The notes under the pieces were generated by a model. That model searched no databases, had not been told where the DNA came from, and was given only the letters and a program-made list of their open reading frames with translations. Shown in pieces: positions 1-8,425 of a stretch of DNA of 64,000 nt. The stretch's first letter is position 1, and the number at the start of each line of letters is the position of its first letter. This DNA is from Victivallales bacterium. GTDB lineage: Bacteria > Verrucomicrobiota > Lentisphaeria > Oligosphaerales > Oligosphaeraceae. The position numbers and the translations under genes were made by a program. Location: the NCBI GenBank assembly GCA_017417585.1, contig JAFPYX010000067.1, positions 1 through 64,000 on the forward strand, given 5' to 3'.

Positions 1-52
1 CGGAGACTTCCCACGATTTGACCCTTGATTTGTTTTCACTTGACTGTGGCAT

Positions 53-92
53 ATATTCTCCATGGGTTTGGGTTGAATACCATGGATAATAT
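53..92. repeat. Imperfect inverted repeat (hairpin)
   Basis: The arm ATATTCTCCATGG (53-65) pairs with CCATGGATAATAT (80-92) with one mismatch, around a 14-base loop. No T-run follows, so it is not a classical terminator. It could be the 3' end structure of a transcript from outside the window or a protein-binding dyad. Confidence 0.5.
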
Positions 93-301
93 ACACCGAT
101 ATTTTTAGATTTCCACCTTTTATTTACGGATAAGTTCTTAAAGTGAAAAAGCCTCGCCAGGCCAGCAGGTTGGCTGGATTGATATCTCTGAATCTGTGCG
201 TCAAGCAAACCGTGCGGCTCGCCAGGCCCCGCAGGTGGGGCGGTGTGAAATCTGGCTTGTGCTTCAATTAGGTGCCTTCATGGGGAACACGGCTTTTCTT
301 T

Positions 302-346
302 GGGATTTATATCGTTAACTTGCTTGGTTTCCAGAAGATTTCTGGG
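302..346 (+). repeat. Dispersed intergenic repeat, copy A
   Basis: This 45-base core closely matches 38206-38250; both contain ATATCGYTAACTTGC followed by TGGTTTC and GAAGATTTCTGG. Downstream, both copies continue into GGGACA and GTCCCA/CCAATCGTC-type words that recur in the long repeats at 31.4 and 31.7 kb. It is a repeat family confined to spacers here. Confidence 0.7.
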
Positions 347-715
347 ACATCTGGGACAAGGTAATCGCAAGCCACCGTCCCAATCGTCCTACAGGTCCCA
401 ATCGTCTCAAGAAGGCAGCTCGACGAGATAATTCCCTTTCCTTATTAGGATGGAGGGTTATCCCCCCAACCTCCCTCCCTTTCAAATTTAACCCGTGGAT
501 CTAGAGAATGCAAGCCTGTTCCTGGAAAGTCATGAAAGTCATGTCGAGGAAGGGAAATCTTATGATTTTGGCTATGCTTCCCAAAGGGTATCCAATTGAA
601 GTTTTATTTGCAGTTTGAACAGCGATTTTCGTTATTTCCTACTGACCATTTGTTCCCTGTAGGTGCCCTCACGAGGAACTGAACGAAATATTTTAAAAAT
701 AATGCTAATTTTGAT

Positions 716-743
716 TTGACAGAATTTCAATTGCTGTTAAATT
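716..743 (+). promoter_or_regulatory. Putative lexA promoter
   Basis: A consensus -35 hexamer TTGACA (716-721) is followed after 16 bases by TAAATT (738-743), a four-of-six match to TATAAT. It lies about 137 bases before the lexA start and is the best sigma-70-type match in the gap. Transcription start is inferred, not shown. Confidence 0.45.
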
Positions 744-796
744 AATGGCAAATTCCAGTGGACTTAAATTTCGTTGATTTGACTAGCGATGGTCTG

Positions 797-807
797 TCCA
801 TAATGGA
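797..807. promoter_or_regulatory. Possible operator dyad before lexA
   Basis: The perfect odd palindrome TCCATAATGGA lies between the putative promoter and the lexA start. lexA genes are normally autoregulated by LexA at such dyads, but LexA boxes differ between phyla and no second copy was found upstream of another gene here. The assignment is speculative. Confidence 0.22.
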
Positions 808-880
808 AAATTCAGCCAAATTCAAAAAAGGCCACAAGTAGTTTTTTCTTTCCAACATACCAACTTCAACAGGAGACTCT

Positions 881-1504
881 ATGAAAGGTATAACCGACAA
901 ACAGAAGATGATTCTGGACTTCATCAACCAGTTCGGTCAAACGGAGGGCATGGCGCCGACCATAAACGAAATCAGCACGCATTTCGGCGTGACGCCGGCG
1001 ACCGCCTTTGCCCATGTGCGGGCCCTGCAGCGAAAGGGGCTGCTGAACCGCAGCTCAAAGGCGCGCAGCATCTCCTTGCCGGGCATGCAGACCATGCATC
1101 ACTTCTCCATGAATCTCTCCATTCCGTTGTTGGGGCGGATTTCCGCCGGCGTGCCGGGTGAGACGGAGGAGCATATCGAGAAGTTCATCTCCATCGACCC
1201 CAGCCTGCTTTCCCGGAAAATCGCTGCCGGGGCAAAGATCTTTGCGGTGAAAGTACAGGGAGAAAGCATGCGTGACGCCGGAATCCTGGACGGCGACATC
1301 CTCATCGCGCAGAAGACGGACTCGGTCAAGGTCGGCGAGGTGATCATCGCGTTGCTGGATGACGCGGTCACCGTGAAATACATCTACCTGACGCAAGGAC
1401 AATGGGAATTGCGTCCGGCCAATCCGGAATTCAAGTCGCGCTTTGTGCCCCTTGACGATTTGAAGGTGCAAGGCAGTGTCATCGGGCTGGTACGTAAATA
1501 CTAG
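881..1504 (+). CDS. lexA: LexA repressor (SOS regulator, S24 autoprotease)
   Basis: 207 aa, the usual LexA length. Residues 1-66 form the winged helix-turn-helix (ISTHFGVTPATAFAHVRAL resembles LexA helix 3). Residues 80-205 form the S24 peptidase fold. The self-cleavage bond is Ala89-Gly90 (RISAGVPG), and the catalytic pair is Ser129 (VQGESM) and Lys166 (VTVKYIY). LexA represses DNA-damage genes until RecA filaments trigger autocleavage. An SD (AGGAG, 871-875) supports this start. The downstream ORF overlaps its end, and uvrB follows, so the three probably form an SOS operon; excision-repair genes are classical LexA targets. Confidence 0.96.
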   Translation: MKGITDKQKMILDFINQFGQTEGMAPTINEISTHFGVTPATAFAHVRALQRKGLLNRSSKARSISLPGMQTMHHFSMNLSIPLLGRISAGVPGETEEHIEKFISIDPSLLSRKIAAGAKIFAVKVQGESMRDAGILDGDILIAQKTDSVKVGEVIIALLDDAVTVKYIYLTQGQWELRPANPEFKSRFVPLDDLKVQGSVIGLVRKY

Positions 1505-2195
1505 GGAAAACCTCGGCGTGCTGGCGCGACGCTTCAAAACTCTTTTTTCCCCGTCGCTGCTGGTGGCGTGGGTGATTGCGCATCAAACCGTCGTGACCGC
1601 AGCGGAGCTCCTGGTCTGCTGGGGGAACACCGGCGATGTGCCGGCGGTGGCGCTGCTGGAGGCGGGGCAGGAACCGCGTGTGCTGCTTCCCGGCGGTTCC
1701 GCTGACGGGCGCATGATGGCGTGGTATCTTGAACGGCAGGGGATGCTGCAGGTGGCGGAGATGCTGATGCCGACCGGAGCGCCATTTCCCCGCGGCTCCG
1801 CAAGCGTGGCCGCCAAATGCTCCATCCGCCAGCTTACCGTCGCGCAGGACTTCCGAAGCCGTCTAGACTGGGGGGAGTTGAAGCGTCAATTGACTGTCCG
1901 GGGAACCGCAGTGGTCAATTTGCCGCCGGTGGAAGAGCGCTGCTGGAGGACCACGATGGGCGGATGGGTGGTCACCTACCGGAAAGGCGACAACGGCACT
2001 TTTCATCTTGAAATCGCCGCCACGTCGGACAATGGCGCGACGGCGTTCTGCTGCGAGGAACGTCTGACTGGAGTCTTTGCGGTTATGAGCGCGGATGGCG
2101 GCGAGCCGTTGCTGGAAGTCCCCAAGAGCAACCGCTCCGGAGCCAGGCGTGTGCCCCTGGAAATTGCTCCCGGGAAAAGTTCCGTTTCTGAATGA
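1476..2195 (+). CDS. Hypothetical protein, possible degenerate ComEC/MBL-like domain
   Basis: 239 aa from a GTG start that lies inside lexA (29-base overlap). It ends 10 bases before uvrB, so translational coupling is likely. A hydrophobic segment at residues 23-45 could be a signal or anchor. The stretch VLLPGGSADGRMMAWYLERQG followed by a leucine-rich strand resembles the 'LIDGG...YLRxRGI' region of ComEC-type metallo-beta-lactamase domains, but the HxHxDH metal motif is absent. That resemblance is my inference and weak. No function is assigned; position between lexA and uvrB suggests a DNA-damage or uptake link. The start could lie further downstream. Confidence 0.6.
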   Translation: MSSGWYVNTRENLGVLARRFKTLFSPSLLVAWVIAHQTVVTAAELLVCWGNTGDVPAVALLEAGQEPRVLLPGGSADGRMMAWYLERQGMLQVAEMLMPTGAPFPRGSASVAAKCSIRQLTVAQDFRSRLDWGELKRQLTVRGTAVVNLPPVEERCWRTTMGGWVVTYRKGDNGTFHLEIAATSDNGATAFCCEERLTGVFAVMSADGGEPLLEVPKSNRSGARRVPLEIAPGKSSVSE

Positions 2196-2205
2196 AAGAT
2201 CTGTG

Positions 2206-4221
2206 ATGCCAGACCGTTTTATCCTCCATTCTGAATATCAGCCTGCAGGCGACCAGCCGGAGGCGATTGACGCTCTGATGCGGGAGCTGGTGGAAAAGCG
2301 CAGTCACTATGCCACGCTGCAGGGCGTGACGGGGTCGGGAAAGACCTTCACGATGGCGAACCTGATCGAGCGCATGCAACGCCCGACGTTGGTCATTTCG
2401 CACAACAAGACGCTCGCCGCCCAGCTCTACAGCGAACTCAAGAATTTCTTTCCGGAGAATGCGGTAGAGTACTTCGTGAGCTACTACGACTATTATCAGC
2501 CAGAGGCGTATATCCCCGCCACCGACACGTATATCGCCAAGGACTCCGCCATCAACGACGAGCTGGAGCGCCTGAGACTGGCCGCCACCGGCGCACTGCT
2601 GGAACGGCCGGATGTCATCGTCGTCGCTTCCGTCTCCTGCATCTATGGCATGGGCGACCCGCAGGAATTCGCCTCGATGGAACAGCATATCGTCATCGAC
2701 CAATCGATTTCGCGTGACGAACTGCTGCGAAAGCTCGTCGAGCTGCAATACACCCGCAATGACATCGCGCCGGAGCGCGGGCAATTCCGTGCCACGGGAG
2801 ACACGGTGGAAATCTACCTCTCGCACCGTGAAGACTACCTCCGCGTGGAGTTCTGGGGCGACCGCGTGGACCAGATGACGCGCCACAATGTGGTCACACG
2901 GACGCTCATCGAGACGGTCACGCAAGCCAGCATCTTCCCCTGCAAGCTCTTCGTGACCTCCCAGGAGCGCCTGCGGATTGCCAGCCAGGCCATCCGTGCG
3001 GAGCTCAAGGAGCAGGTGGCGAAATTCGAACGGGAGAACAAGCTGGTCGAGGCGCAGCGCATCCACCAGCGGACCACGTACGATTTGGAGATGCTCCATG
3101 AAGTCGGATACTGCCAGGGCATCGAGAACTACTCGCGGCATTTGTCCGGGCGGGAGGCAGGCAGCCGTCCGTTTACGCTGATCGACTACTTCCCCAAGGA
3201 TTTTCTGACCATCATCGACGAGTCCCACGCGACTCTGCCGCAACTCCACGCGATGCAGAACGCCGACCGCAACCGCAAGCTGGTGCTGGTGGAAAACGGC
3301 TTCCGACTGCCTTCCGCACTGGATAACCGGCCGCTCCGCTATGATGAGTTCAAGAGCCTGCAGAAGCAGGTCGTCTTCGTTTCCGCCACACCAGGCCCGT
3401 ATGAACTGGACCACACGGTGCCGATTCCACAGGTCATCCGCCCGACCGGGTTGCTCGATCCCGCCGTCGAAGTCCGACCGCTGGCTGGACAGGTGGACGA
3501 CGCGATTGAGGAAATCCGTGCGATGGCCGAGAAGCACGAACGTGTGCTGGTGACCACGTTGACCAAGCGGATGGCGGAAGACCTCTCCGAGTATCTGCGA
3601 AAGGTAGGCCTGCGCACGCGATATCTGCACTCCGAGCTGGATGCGTTGGAGCGCGTGGACATCATCCGGTCTCTGCGGGCGGGCGACTTCGACGCGCTGG
3701 TGGGCATCAACCTCTTGCGAGAAGGTCTTGATATCCCCGAGGTCGCACTGGTGATGGTGATGGATGCAGACAAGGAGGGCTTTCTGCGCTCCGAGACCAG
3801 CCTCGTCCAGACCGCCGGCCGAGCCGCGCGAAATGAGCAGGGCAGGGTGATCCTCTATGCGGACAAGATCACCGATTCCATGAAGAAGATGATCGATGTT
3901 ACTGCAAAGCGGCGCGAACTGCAGATGGCATACAACAAGGAGCACGGCATTACGCCCAAGACCATCCGGCGAGCCGTGCAGGCCAGTCTGCATGTGGAGG
4001 AGGCCGCCGCTCAGACGGTCGCTTCGGTCGTCAAGGAGTCCGGCGAGGGCGGGTACGATGTTGTTGAGGCGCGTCGCCAGCTTGAGGAGGAGATGCAGGC
4101 CGCCGCCGCTGCGCTGGAGTTCGAACGCGCCGCGATGCTGCGCGACCAACTGTTCAAATTGGATGGAAAAAACACCGGAAATGGCGGGAAGGCCGCCCCG
4201 CGCCGTCGCACCAAGCGATGA
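2206..4221 (+). CDS. uvrB: UvrABC system protein B
   Basis: 671 aa from the ATG at 2206, which gives the canonical N-terminus (MPDRFILHSEYQPAGDQP); a further 37 in-frame codons upstream are not UvrB-like. Walker A GVTGSGKT is at residues 40-47. The beta-hairpin YYDYYQPEAYIP that inserts between DNA strands lies near residue 95, and the helicase DESH motif near residue 340. The C-terminal UVR domain binds UvrC. It verifies lesions delivered by UvrA during nucleotide excision repair in the cytoplasm. It probably shares an operon and LexA control with lexA. Confidence 0.98.
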   Translation: MPDRFILHSEYQPAGDQPEAIDALMRELVEKRSHYATLQGVTGSGKTFTMANLIERMQRPTLVISHNKTLAAQLYSELKNFFPENAVEYFVSYYDYYQPEAYIPATDTYIAKDSAINDELERLRLAATGALLERPDVIVVASVSCIYGMGDPQEFASMEQHIVIDQSISRDELLRKLVELQYTRNDIAPERGQFRATGDTVEIYLSHREDYLRVEFWGDRVDQMTRHNVVTRTLIETVTQASIFPCKLFVTSQERLRIASQAIRAELKEQVAKFERENKLVEAQRIHQRTTYDLEMLHEVGYCQGIENYSRHLSGREAGSRPFTLIDYFPKDFLTIIDESHATLPQLHAMQNADRNRKLVLVENGFRLPSALDNRPLRYDEFKSLQKQVVFVSATPGPYELDHTVPIPQVIRPTGLLDPAVEVRPLAGQVDDAIEEIRAMAEKHERVLVTTLTKRMAEDLSEYLRKVGLRTRYLHSELDALERVDIIRSLRAGDFDALVGINLLREGLDIPEVALVMVMDADKEGFLRSETSLVQTAGRAARNEQGRVILYADKITDSMKKMIDVTAKRRELQMAYNKEHGITPKTIRRAVQASLHVEEAAAQTVASVVKESGEGGYDVVEARRQLEEEMQAAAAALEFERAAMLRDQLFKLDGKNTGNGGKAAPRRRTKR

Positions 4222-4322
4222 ATCCAAGATGTCCTCCGCGAACTGAGATAGTGGCGGAAATGGAGCGTTTCGCAGGATTTGGAGGATACACCTATAAAAA
4301 ACTTTCGCGCGCACGTGCGAAT

Positions 4323-5195
4323 TTATTCCCGCCTTATTGTCTGTTGGCTGGGCGGATAGCCACGATATTTTCGGAAAACCCGTGAAAAATACCCCGGATC
4401 CGAGAAGCCCGTGCGCGCGGCGGCCTCCTTGACCGAACAGCCGGGGGGCTGGCGAAGCAGTTCCTCCGCTGCGGACAGGCGTTTCTCAATCAGCAGTCGC
4501 TTGAATGTGGTTCCTTGTGCCTGGAGAAAATGCGAAAGGGAGGAGACGCTGCGATTCAGGTACCGCGCGGCGTCGGCCAAAGTGATCGGGGCGGCGAGGT
4601 GCTCCTCAATGTAGTTGGTGGTCGAATGGTAGAGGTGATGCCCGCCGCGACGGACCAGCTCGTTGCGAACAATATAGTCCACCAGCACCTTAAGGAGCTC
4701 AGCGAGGCTGTGAATGCGCTCTTCGGAGACGCGTGGCAGGGACGCGAAGGCCTTCTTCAAGGCATTCCGTCTCGGTGCGGGGAAGGTCTCCAGAAGCAAG
4801 GCGGAAAGCGTGGCGGCACTGCGAAGTTGTCCGAATACCACATATCCCAACAGGTCCTGGCCTACCAGGACCGGCATGATGGCCTCATATAGTCCGGCAT
4901 GGCAGACGTAGAGCTGGCATGCGCCCGTCTGCCGTGCCATGCGCTGCCACTGGCGGTCCAGAGCAAGGCATGGCTGGATGGTGAAGCACTCCTGAACCAG
5001 CTGGCAGAAACGACAGTTCCCCTCGTCGCGCCCCTGGCGCAGGAGTTTCCCGTCCCGCCCATAGAGGACGATGCGGACCTGCATCGCAGTGGCGAAGCTG
5101 TCCAGCAGCTTCTGGATAGAGCCATCAAGGATGAGTTCCAGGGAGTCGGAATTGGAGGGCGATGACATAATCTGCAACTTTGCAAGAAAATCCAT
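4323..5195 (-). CDS. AraC-family regulator with PocR sensory domain
   Basis: 290 aa. Residues about 14-170 match the PocR ligand-binding domain, including the conserved cysteines CRFC...C...PCLA and a final YVVFGQ strand. Residues about 185-288 carry the two AraC helix-turn-helix motifs (ITLADAARYLNRSVSSLSHF and RTGFSDPGYFSRVFRKYRG). PocR domains sense small metabolites such as diols or derivatives of hydrocarbons. It is divergent from the dehydrogenase-isomerase pair and is probably their regulator. The ATG used lies inside a 25-bp repeat present twice in the promoter, so the true start may be the ATG at 5168; neither has a good SD. Confidence 0.88.
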   Translation of the reverse strand: MDFLAKLQIMSSPSNSDSLELILDGSIQKLLDSFATAMQVRIVLYGRDGKLLRQGRDEGNCRFCQLVQECFTIQPCLALDRQWQRMARQTGACQLYVCHAGLYEAIMPVLVGQDLLGYVVFGQLRSAATLSALLLETFPAPRRNALKKAFASLPRVSEERIHSLAELLKVLVDYIVRNELVRRGGHHLYHSTTNYIEEHLAAPITLADAARYLNRSVSSLSHFLQAQGTTFKRLLIEKRLSAAEELLRQPPGCSVKEAAARTGFSDPGYFSRVFRKYRGYPPSQQTIRRE

Positions 5196-5204
5196 GTTTT
5201 TGCA
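5180..5204. promoter_or_regulatory. Operator-like 25-bp direct repeat, copy 1
   Basis: A 25-bp sequence with internal dyad symmetry (TGCAAGAAAA ... TTTTTGCA) that is repeated perfectly at 5252-5276, 72 bases away. It overlaps the first codons of the AraC-type gene. Paired direct repeats in a divergent promoter next to an AraC regulator are typical operator arrangements; binding is inferred. Confidence 0.6.
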
Positions 5205-5251
5205 AATAATTTAATCCTATAAAAGCACTTTATATCAAAGAAATTGCAGAA

Positions 5252-5276
5252 TTGCAAGAAAATCCATGTTTTTGCA
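5252..5276. promoter_or_regulatory. Operator-like 25-bp direct repeat, copy 2
   Basis: Identical over 25 bases to 5180-5204, with half-sites TGCAAGAAAA and TTTTTGCA. It lies 108 bases before the Gfo/Idh start, on the same spacer as the divergent AraC-type gene. On the minus strand it would encode a start codon followed by a stop after ten codons, which suggests the copy arose by duplication of the regulator's 5' end or vice versa. Confidence 0.6.
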
Positions 5277-5383
5277 GAATCTTCTGCGCCGTGAAATCTC
5301 CTTCAACCGATACATTAGATTTCAATTTGAGTTGGGGGATTTGTATTCACCTTTCTTTAACTAACGCAACAGGAGACACTTCA

Positions 5384-6430
5384 ATGGGCAAGACTCGCAT
5401 CGGGCTGATTGGCCTGGGTTTCATGGGCAGCACGCATTTCCGCATCTATCGGGAGATGGAAAACGCCGAGATCGTGGCGCTGGCGGATGTGGATCCCGTG
5501 AAGCGCAGGGGTGACATTTCATCGGTTATCGGCAATATTGGCAACGCAGACAACAGCGTTCCGCTGGACCTTACTGGCGTGCATGTCTATGAGTCTGCCT
5601 ACGATCTCATCAATGATCCGGATGTCGATGTCGTGGACATCTGCGTGCCAACGGAGAACCACGCACCGTACATCCTGGCCGCGCTGGCGGCAGGCAAGCA
5701 TGTCCATAGCGAGAAGCCGTTGTGCCGCACGCCGGAGGAGGCCGCGGCCATTCGTGCCGCAGTCGCCCAGGCGCCTGGCTTCTTCAGCGTGGGGCTCTGC
5801 GTGCGCTATTGGCCGGAGTATGACTATCTCCACGACGAATTCAAGAAGGGCTCCTTCGGGAAGCTCCTCTCTGCGACCTTCCGGCGGCTCTCCCCCAGCA
5901 TCGATGGCAACAACTGGGAGAACTGGTTCATGGACGGCAAGCGCTCCGGCGGGGCGCTCCTCGACATGCACACCCACGACACCGACTTCATCTGCTATCT
6001 GCTTGGTGTGCCGAAGGCGGTGACCTCCATTGGACGGACGATTCTCAGCAGCAACCAGGGCATCGACCATGTCATCACCTTCTATCACTACGGCGACGGC
6101 ACTGTCGTGGAGGCCGAGGGCTGCTGGGGTGCCCCCAAAACCACTCCATTTGAGATGACCTTCCAAGTAATCTGCGAAAAGGCCACTATCCGTCTGATGG
6201 CCGAAGGGTTCAAGGTTTACTGGACTGACGGACGCGTGGAGAGTCCCGAGGTCGAGGCGACCACCGGCTGGCACCGCGAGTTGAAGTACTTCGTGGAGTG
6301 CGTGCAGAAGGGCGTGAAGCCCGACCACTACCAGACCATCGACAGCGTTTACCAAAGCTTCCTGATCACCCAGGCCGAGCAGCAGTCCATCGACAATGGT
6401 TCCGTGCGTACCGAAGTGAAGCAGGCTTAA
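5384..6430 (+). CDS. Gfo/Idh/MocA-family NAD(P)-dependent oxidoreductase
   Basis: 348 aa. The Rossmann motif GLGFMG is at residues 10-15 and the family EKP signature at 110-112. The C-terminal alpha/beta domain contains the GGALLDMHTHDTDF segment that carries the catalytic Asp/His pair of the family. Such enzymes oxidise sugars, inositols or sugar acids at a C-OH using NAD(P); the substrate cannot be read from sequence. The start at 5384 is set by an SD (AGGAG, 5371-5375); 44 upstream in-frame codons are rejected because they cross the operator repeat. It is followed after 12 bases by an isomerase, making a catabolic pair controlled by the PocR-AraC protein. Confidence 0.93.
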   Translation: MGKTRIGLIGLGFMGSTHFRIYREMENAEIVALADVDPVKRRGDISSVIGNIGNADNSVPLDLTGVHVYESAYDLINDPDVDVVDICVPTENHAPYILAALAAGKHVHSEKPLCRTPEEAAAIRAAVAQAPGFFSVGLCVRYWPEYDYLHDEFKKGSFGKLLSATFRRLSPSIDGNNWENWFMDGKRSGGALLDMHTHDTDFICYLLGVPKAVTSIGRTILSSNQGIDHVITFYHYGDGTVVEAEGCWGAPKTTPFEMTFQVICEKATIRLMAEGFKVYWTDGRVESPEVEATTGWHRELKYFVECVQKGVKPDHYQTIDSVYQSFLITQAEQQSIDNGSVRTEVKQA

Positions 6431-6442
6431 TCGGAGGAAACT

Positions 6443-7306
6443 ATGTACAAGGCATTGAACTACTGGGTGTTCGGCGGTTTTGACGGACAGCAGACGCCGT
6501 TCGCGTTCATCGATTTCGCGGCCGCACAGGGGCTTGACGGGGTGGAACTGACCGTCGGCGACTGCTTGAAGCCGGAGATCACCGAGGCGGAGTGCCGCGC
6601 CATTGCGGAATACGCACGCGCCAAAGGCATCGGACTACGCACTATCGCTTCTGGTGCCGGATGGGGCTGTGCCCTGGGCGCCGCAGATCCCACCGAGCGG
6701 CAGGCCGCCATCGACTTCACCAAAAAATACCTGCAAATCGCCGCGTGGATTGGTGCCGAGACGGTGCTGGTGGTTCCGGGAGCGACGCGCGTCGCCTGGG
6801 AGCCATCGCGGCCGGTGCTGGCCTACAAGCAGGTTTGGGAGACTGCCACTGCCTCCATTCGCGAACTGGTTCCCGTGGCGGAGCAACTGGGCGTGAACCT
6901 GGCTCTGGAGAATGTCTGGAACCGCTTCCTCATCTCGCCCATGGAGTGGAAGTTTTTCTTAGACCAGTTCGCCTCCAAGCGCATCGGGATGTATTTCGAT
7001 GTCGGAAACGCCTGTCTCTATGGCCGTCCACAGGACTATCCAGAGATTCTTGGCGACTATATCAAGGCGGTACATTTAAAGAACTTCCGCGAAGAGGACT
7101 GCGGCGGGGGGCTCCATGGCTTCGGTGACGACCTTCTTGATGGCGTGCTCGACTTCCCCGCGCTCTTCCGCGCCCTGGCCGCCATCGGCTACACTGGCCC
7201 CTTCACCGTCGAGATGATACCCTTCTCGCGCCTGCCCGATCTAGTGCTTCCCGACCAAGCCCTTGCCGAAAAGGTCGTTCAGCAGCTCATGTCGCTACAG
7301 GCATGA
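6443..7306 (+). CDS. Sugar phosphate isomerase/epimerase (AP-endonuclease-2-type TIM barrel)
   Basis: 287 aa. A single TIM barrel of the xylose-isomerase-like superfamily. Probable metal ligands are Glu156 (LALENVW), Asp186 (YFDVGNA), His211 (AVHLKNF) and Glu257 (TVEMIP). Family members include IolE/IolI dehydratase-isomerases and tagatose-3-epimerases; here the actual sugar is unknown. The SD GGAGG lies seven bases before the ATG. Only 12 bases separate it from the dehydrogenase, so the two probably act in successive steps. A weak terminator follows at 7323-7354. Confidence 0.92.
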   Translation: MYKALNYWVFGGFDGQQTPFAFIDFAAAQGLDGVELTVGDCLKPEITEAECRAIAEYARAKGIGLRTIASGAGWGCALGAADPTERQAAIDFTKKYLQIAAWIGAETVLVVPGATRVAWEPSRPVLAYKQVWETATASIRELVPVAEQLGVNLALENVWNRFLISPMEWKFFLDQFASKRIGMYFDVGNACLYGRPQDYPEILGDYIKAVHLKNFREEDCGGGLHGFGDDLLDGVLDFPALFRALAAIGYTGPFTVEMIPFSRLPDLVLPDQALAEKVVQQLMSLQA

Positions 7307-7322
7307 GCCGTTGTACAAATGG

Positions 7323-7354
7323 AAAACAACGCGAGGCACGTCTTGCTGTTTTTC
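7323..7354 (+). terminator. Probable rho-independent terminator
   Basis: The stem GCGAGG/TCTTGC (two G-U pairs), extended by AAAACA/TGTTTT, is followed by TTTTTC. It lies 16 bases after the isomerase stop and would end the dehydrogenase-isomerase operon. Confidence 0.5.
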
Positions 7355-7389
7355 ATAACGCTTTGTTTCCTAAGTGGGTGCCTAATTGT

Positions 7390-7411
7390 ACTACGGGAGT
7401 TGTCTCCCGTA
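7390..7411. repeat. Perfect 9-bp hairpin
   Basis: CTACGGGAG and CTCCCGTAG are exact complements around a TTGT loop. It lacks a flanking T-tract on either strand. It could stabilise the 3' end of the upstream mRNA. Confidence 0.55.
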
Positions 7412-7779
7412 GAATTGTAGAAGTGCAATTGGGTGCCCTCTGGGGGAACAGGCATTTCGCGGAGTACACGAAATAACGCAAAAAGTTATCGCTTTGCTTA
7501 AGATATTGAAAATCAATAAGTTGACTATTCCCAGCGCGAGCGCCATATGTTCGGGCATCAAGTGTAGGCGATATTATATACTATAACTTATTTATCTGCA
7601 ATTTATTGTTAATATATAAAGAACGGATCACTTGATTGGAACGGAGTCAAGACGGGGCAAATCGGCGCATCCCTCCTCGTTGCTTGTGGACATTCCGTCA
7701 GGCATTATATTGTAGGCAATTGTGACTCACTTGTGAGCCGCTGTACCCAGATCAACGCCCTTTTTAGCAATACGCATTC

Positions 7780-8358
7780 ATGGATTCCCCCTTTGAAATT
7801 CCGCAGGATTTTCCCGTGCCGCCGGAGCCGCCGGCAGGGTTGAGAGTGTATCAGGACGAGCGTGGCGAAGTGCTTTCGCACTCCCGGCGAAATCTTGCCT
7901 CCACTGCTATCCTAACGGTGTGGCTGGTTTGCTGGTGGGTTGGCATTATTGGGCAGTTCTGTGTCATCTACTCCCATCCGACTACTGTCCTTCATTGGTT
8001 TATCTTTTCGCTTTTCTGCATTCCTGGACTGTTGGTGCCTTTTGTGCTTTTAGGGACTTTGTATGGAGCGCAAGAGCTTTGCTTCCGCTTTGACGGTGAA
8101 GTCACAATCTGCCGTCGCTATGGGGTGTTCCAATTCTCTTCCAAGAAATTCCATCCCAAAGATATCCAGCATCTTGCGGTAAGTCAGGCCCCCGCCTATA
8201 CCAAAAATGGCAATCGGATCAATCACCTGACAAATACTTCGACCTTGGACATTGAATTGCCTGACGAAACCTTGCACGTGATGTTTCCCAATGATCCAGA
8301 TCAGGCCATCGCCCGCTACTGCGGTACTCGGCTTCGCGCCATACAGAAGACCTTTTAA
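7780..8358 (+). CDS. Small membrane protein with PH-like cytoplasmic domain
   Basis: 192 aa. A proline-rich N-terminus (1-30) is followed by two transmembrane helices (about 43-63 and 71-96). The C-terminal beta-rich region contains ELCFRFDGEVTICRRYGVFQFSSKKFHPKDIQHLAV, a pattern of alternating strands like bacterial PH domains found after TM pairs. No enzyme motif is seen. No convincing SD precedes the ATG. It is 67 bases upstream of another membrane protein on the same strand, so co-transcription is possible. Function unknown. Confidence 0.7.
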   Translation: MDSPFEIPQDFPVPPEPPAGLRVYQDERGEVLSHSRRNLASTAILTVWLVCWWVGIIGQFCVIYSHPTTVLHWFIFSLFCIPGLLVPFVLLGTLYGAQELCFRFDGEVTICRRYGVFQFSSKKFHPKDIQHLAVSQAPAYTKNGNRINHLTNTSTLDIELPDETLHVMFPNDPDQAIARYCGTRLRAIQKTF

Positions 8359-8425
8359 GGCAAGCGTCTGCGTGTCTTTGAACGGGGCGTTTCGGAAAGC
8401 CATCTAGGGTGAGTTTTACCACGTA

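Larger units (their letters stand above)
1..880. other. Intergenic region upstream of lexA, repeat-bearing
   Basis: No credible gene is seen in this 880-base stretch. It is AT-rich and holds an imperfect hairpin (53-92), one copy of a dispersed repeat (302-346), two copies of a short GGTGCCYTC...GGAAC motif (271-289 and 662-680), and the lexA promoter region near 716-743. The left edge of the window may cut off a neighbouring gene that is not visible here. Confidence 0.7.
7307..7779. other. AT-rich intergenic region
   Basis: No gene is supported. Besides the terminator it contains a perfect 9-bp hairpin, CTACGGGAG-TTGT-CTCCCGTAG (7390-7411), without a T-run, and a third copy of the GGTGCCYTC...GGGGAACA motif (7431-7450) that is also found before lexA. 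Confidence 0.65.

Noticed and set aside
2083..4314. 743-codon open frame antisense to uvrB
   Set aside because: It mirrors the codon structure of uvrB, has no SD and no recognisable domain. Similar long antisense frames (22764-24272, 24322-26268, 26299-28518) come from GC-rich codon usage.
5252..5383. Longer N-terminus for the Gfo/Idh protein (44 extra residues)
   Set aside because: The extension crosses the operator-like repeat and is not similar to the family; the ATG at 5384 has a good SD.
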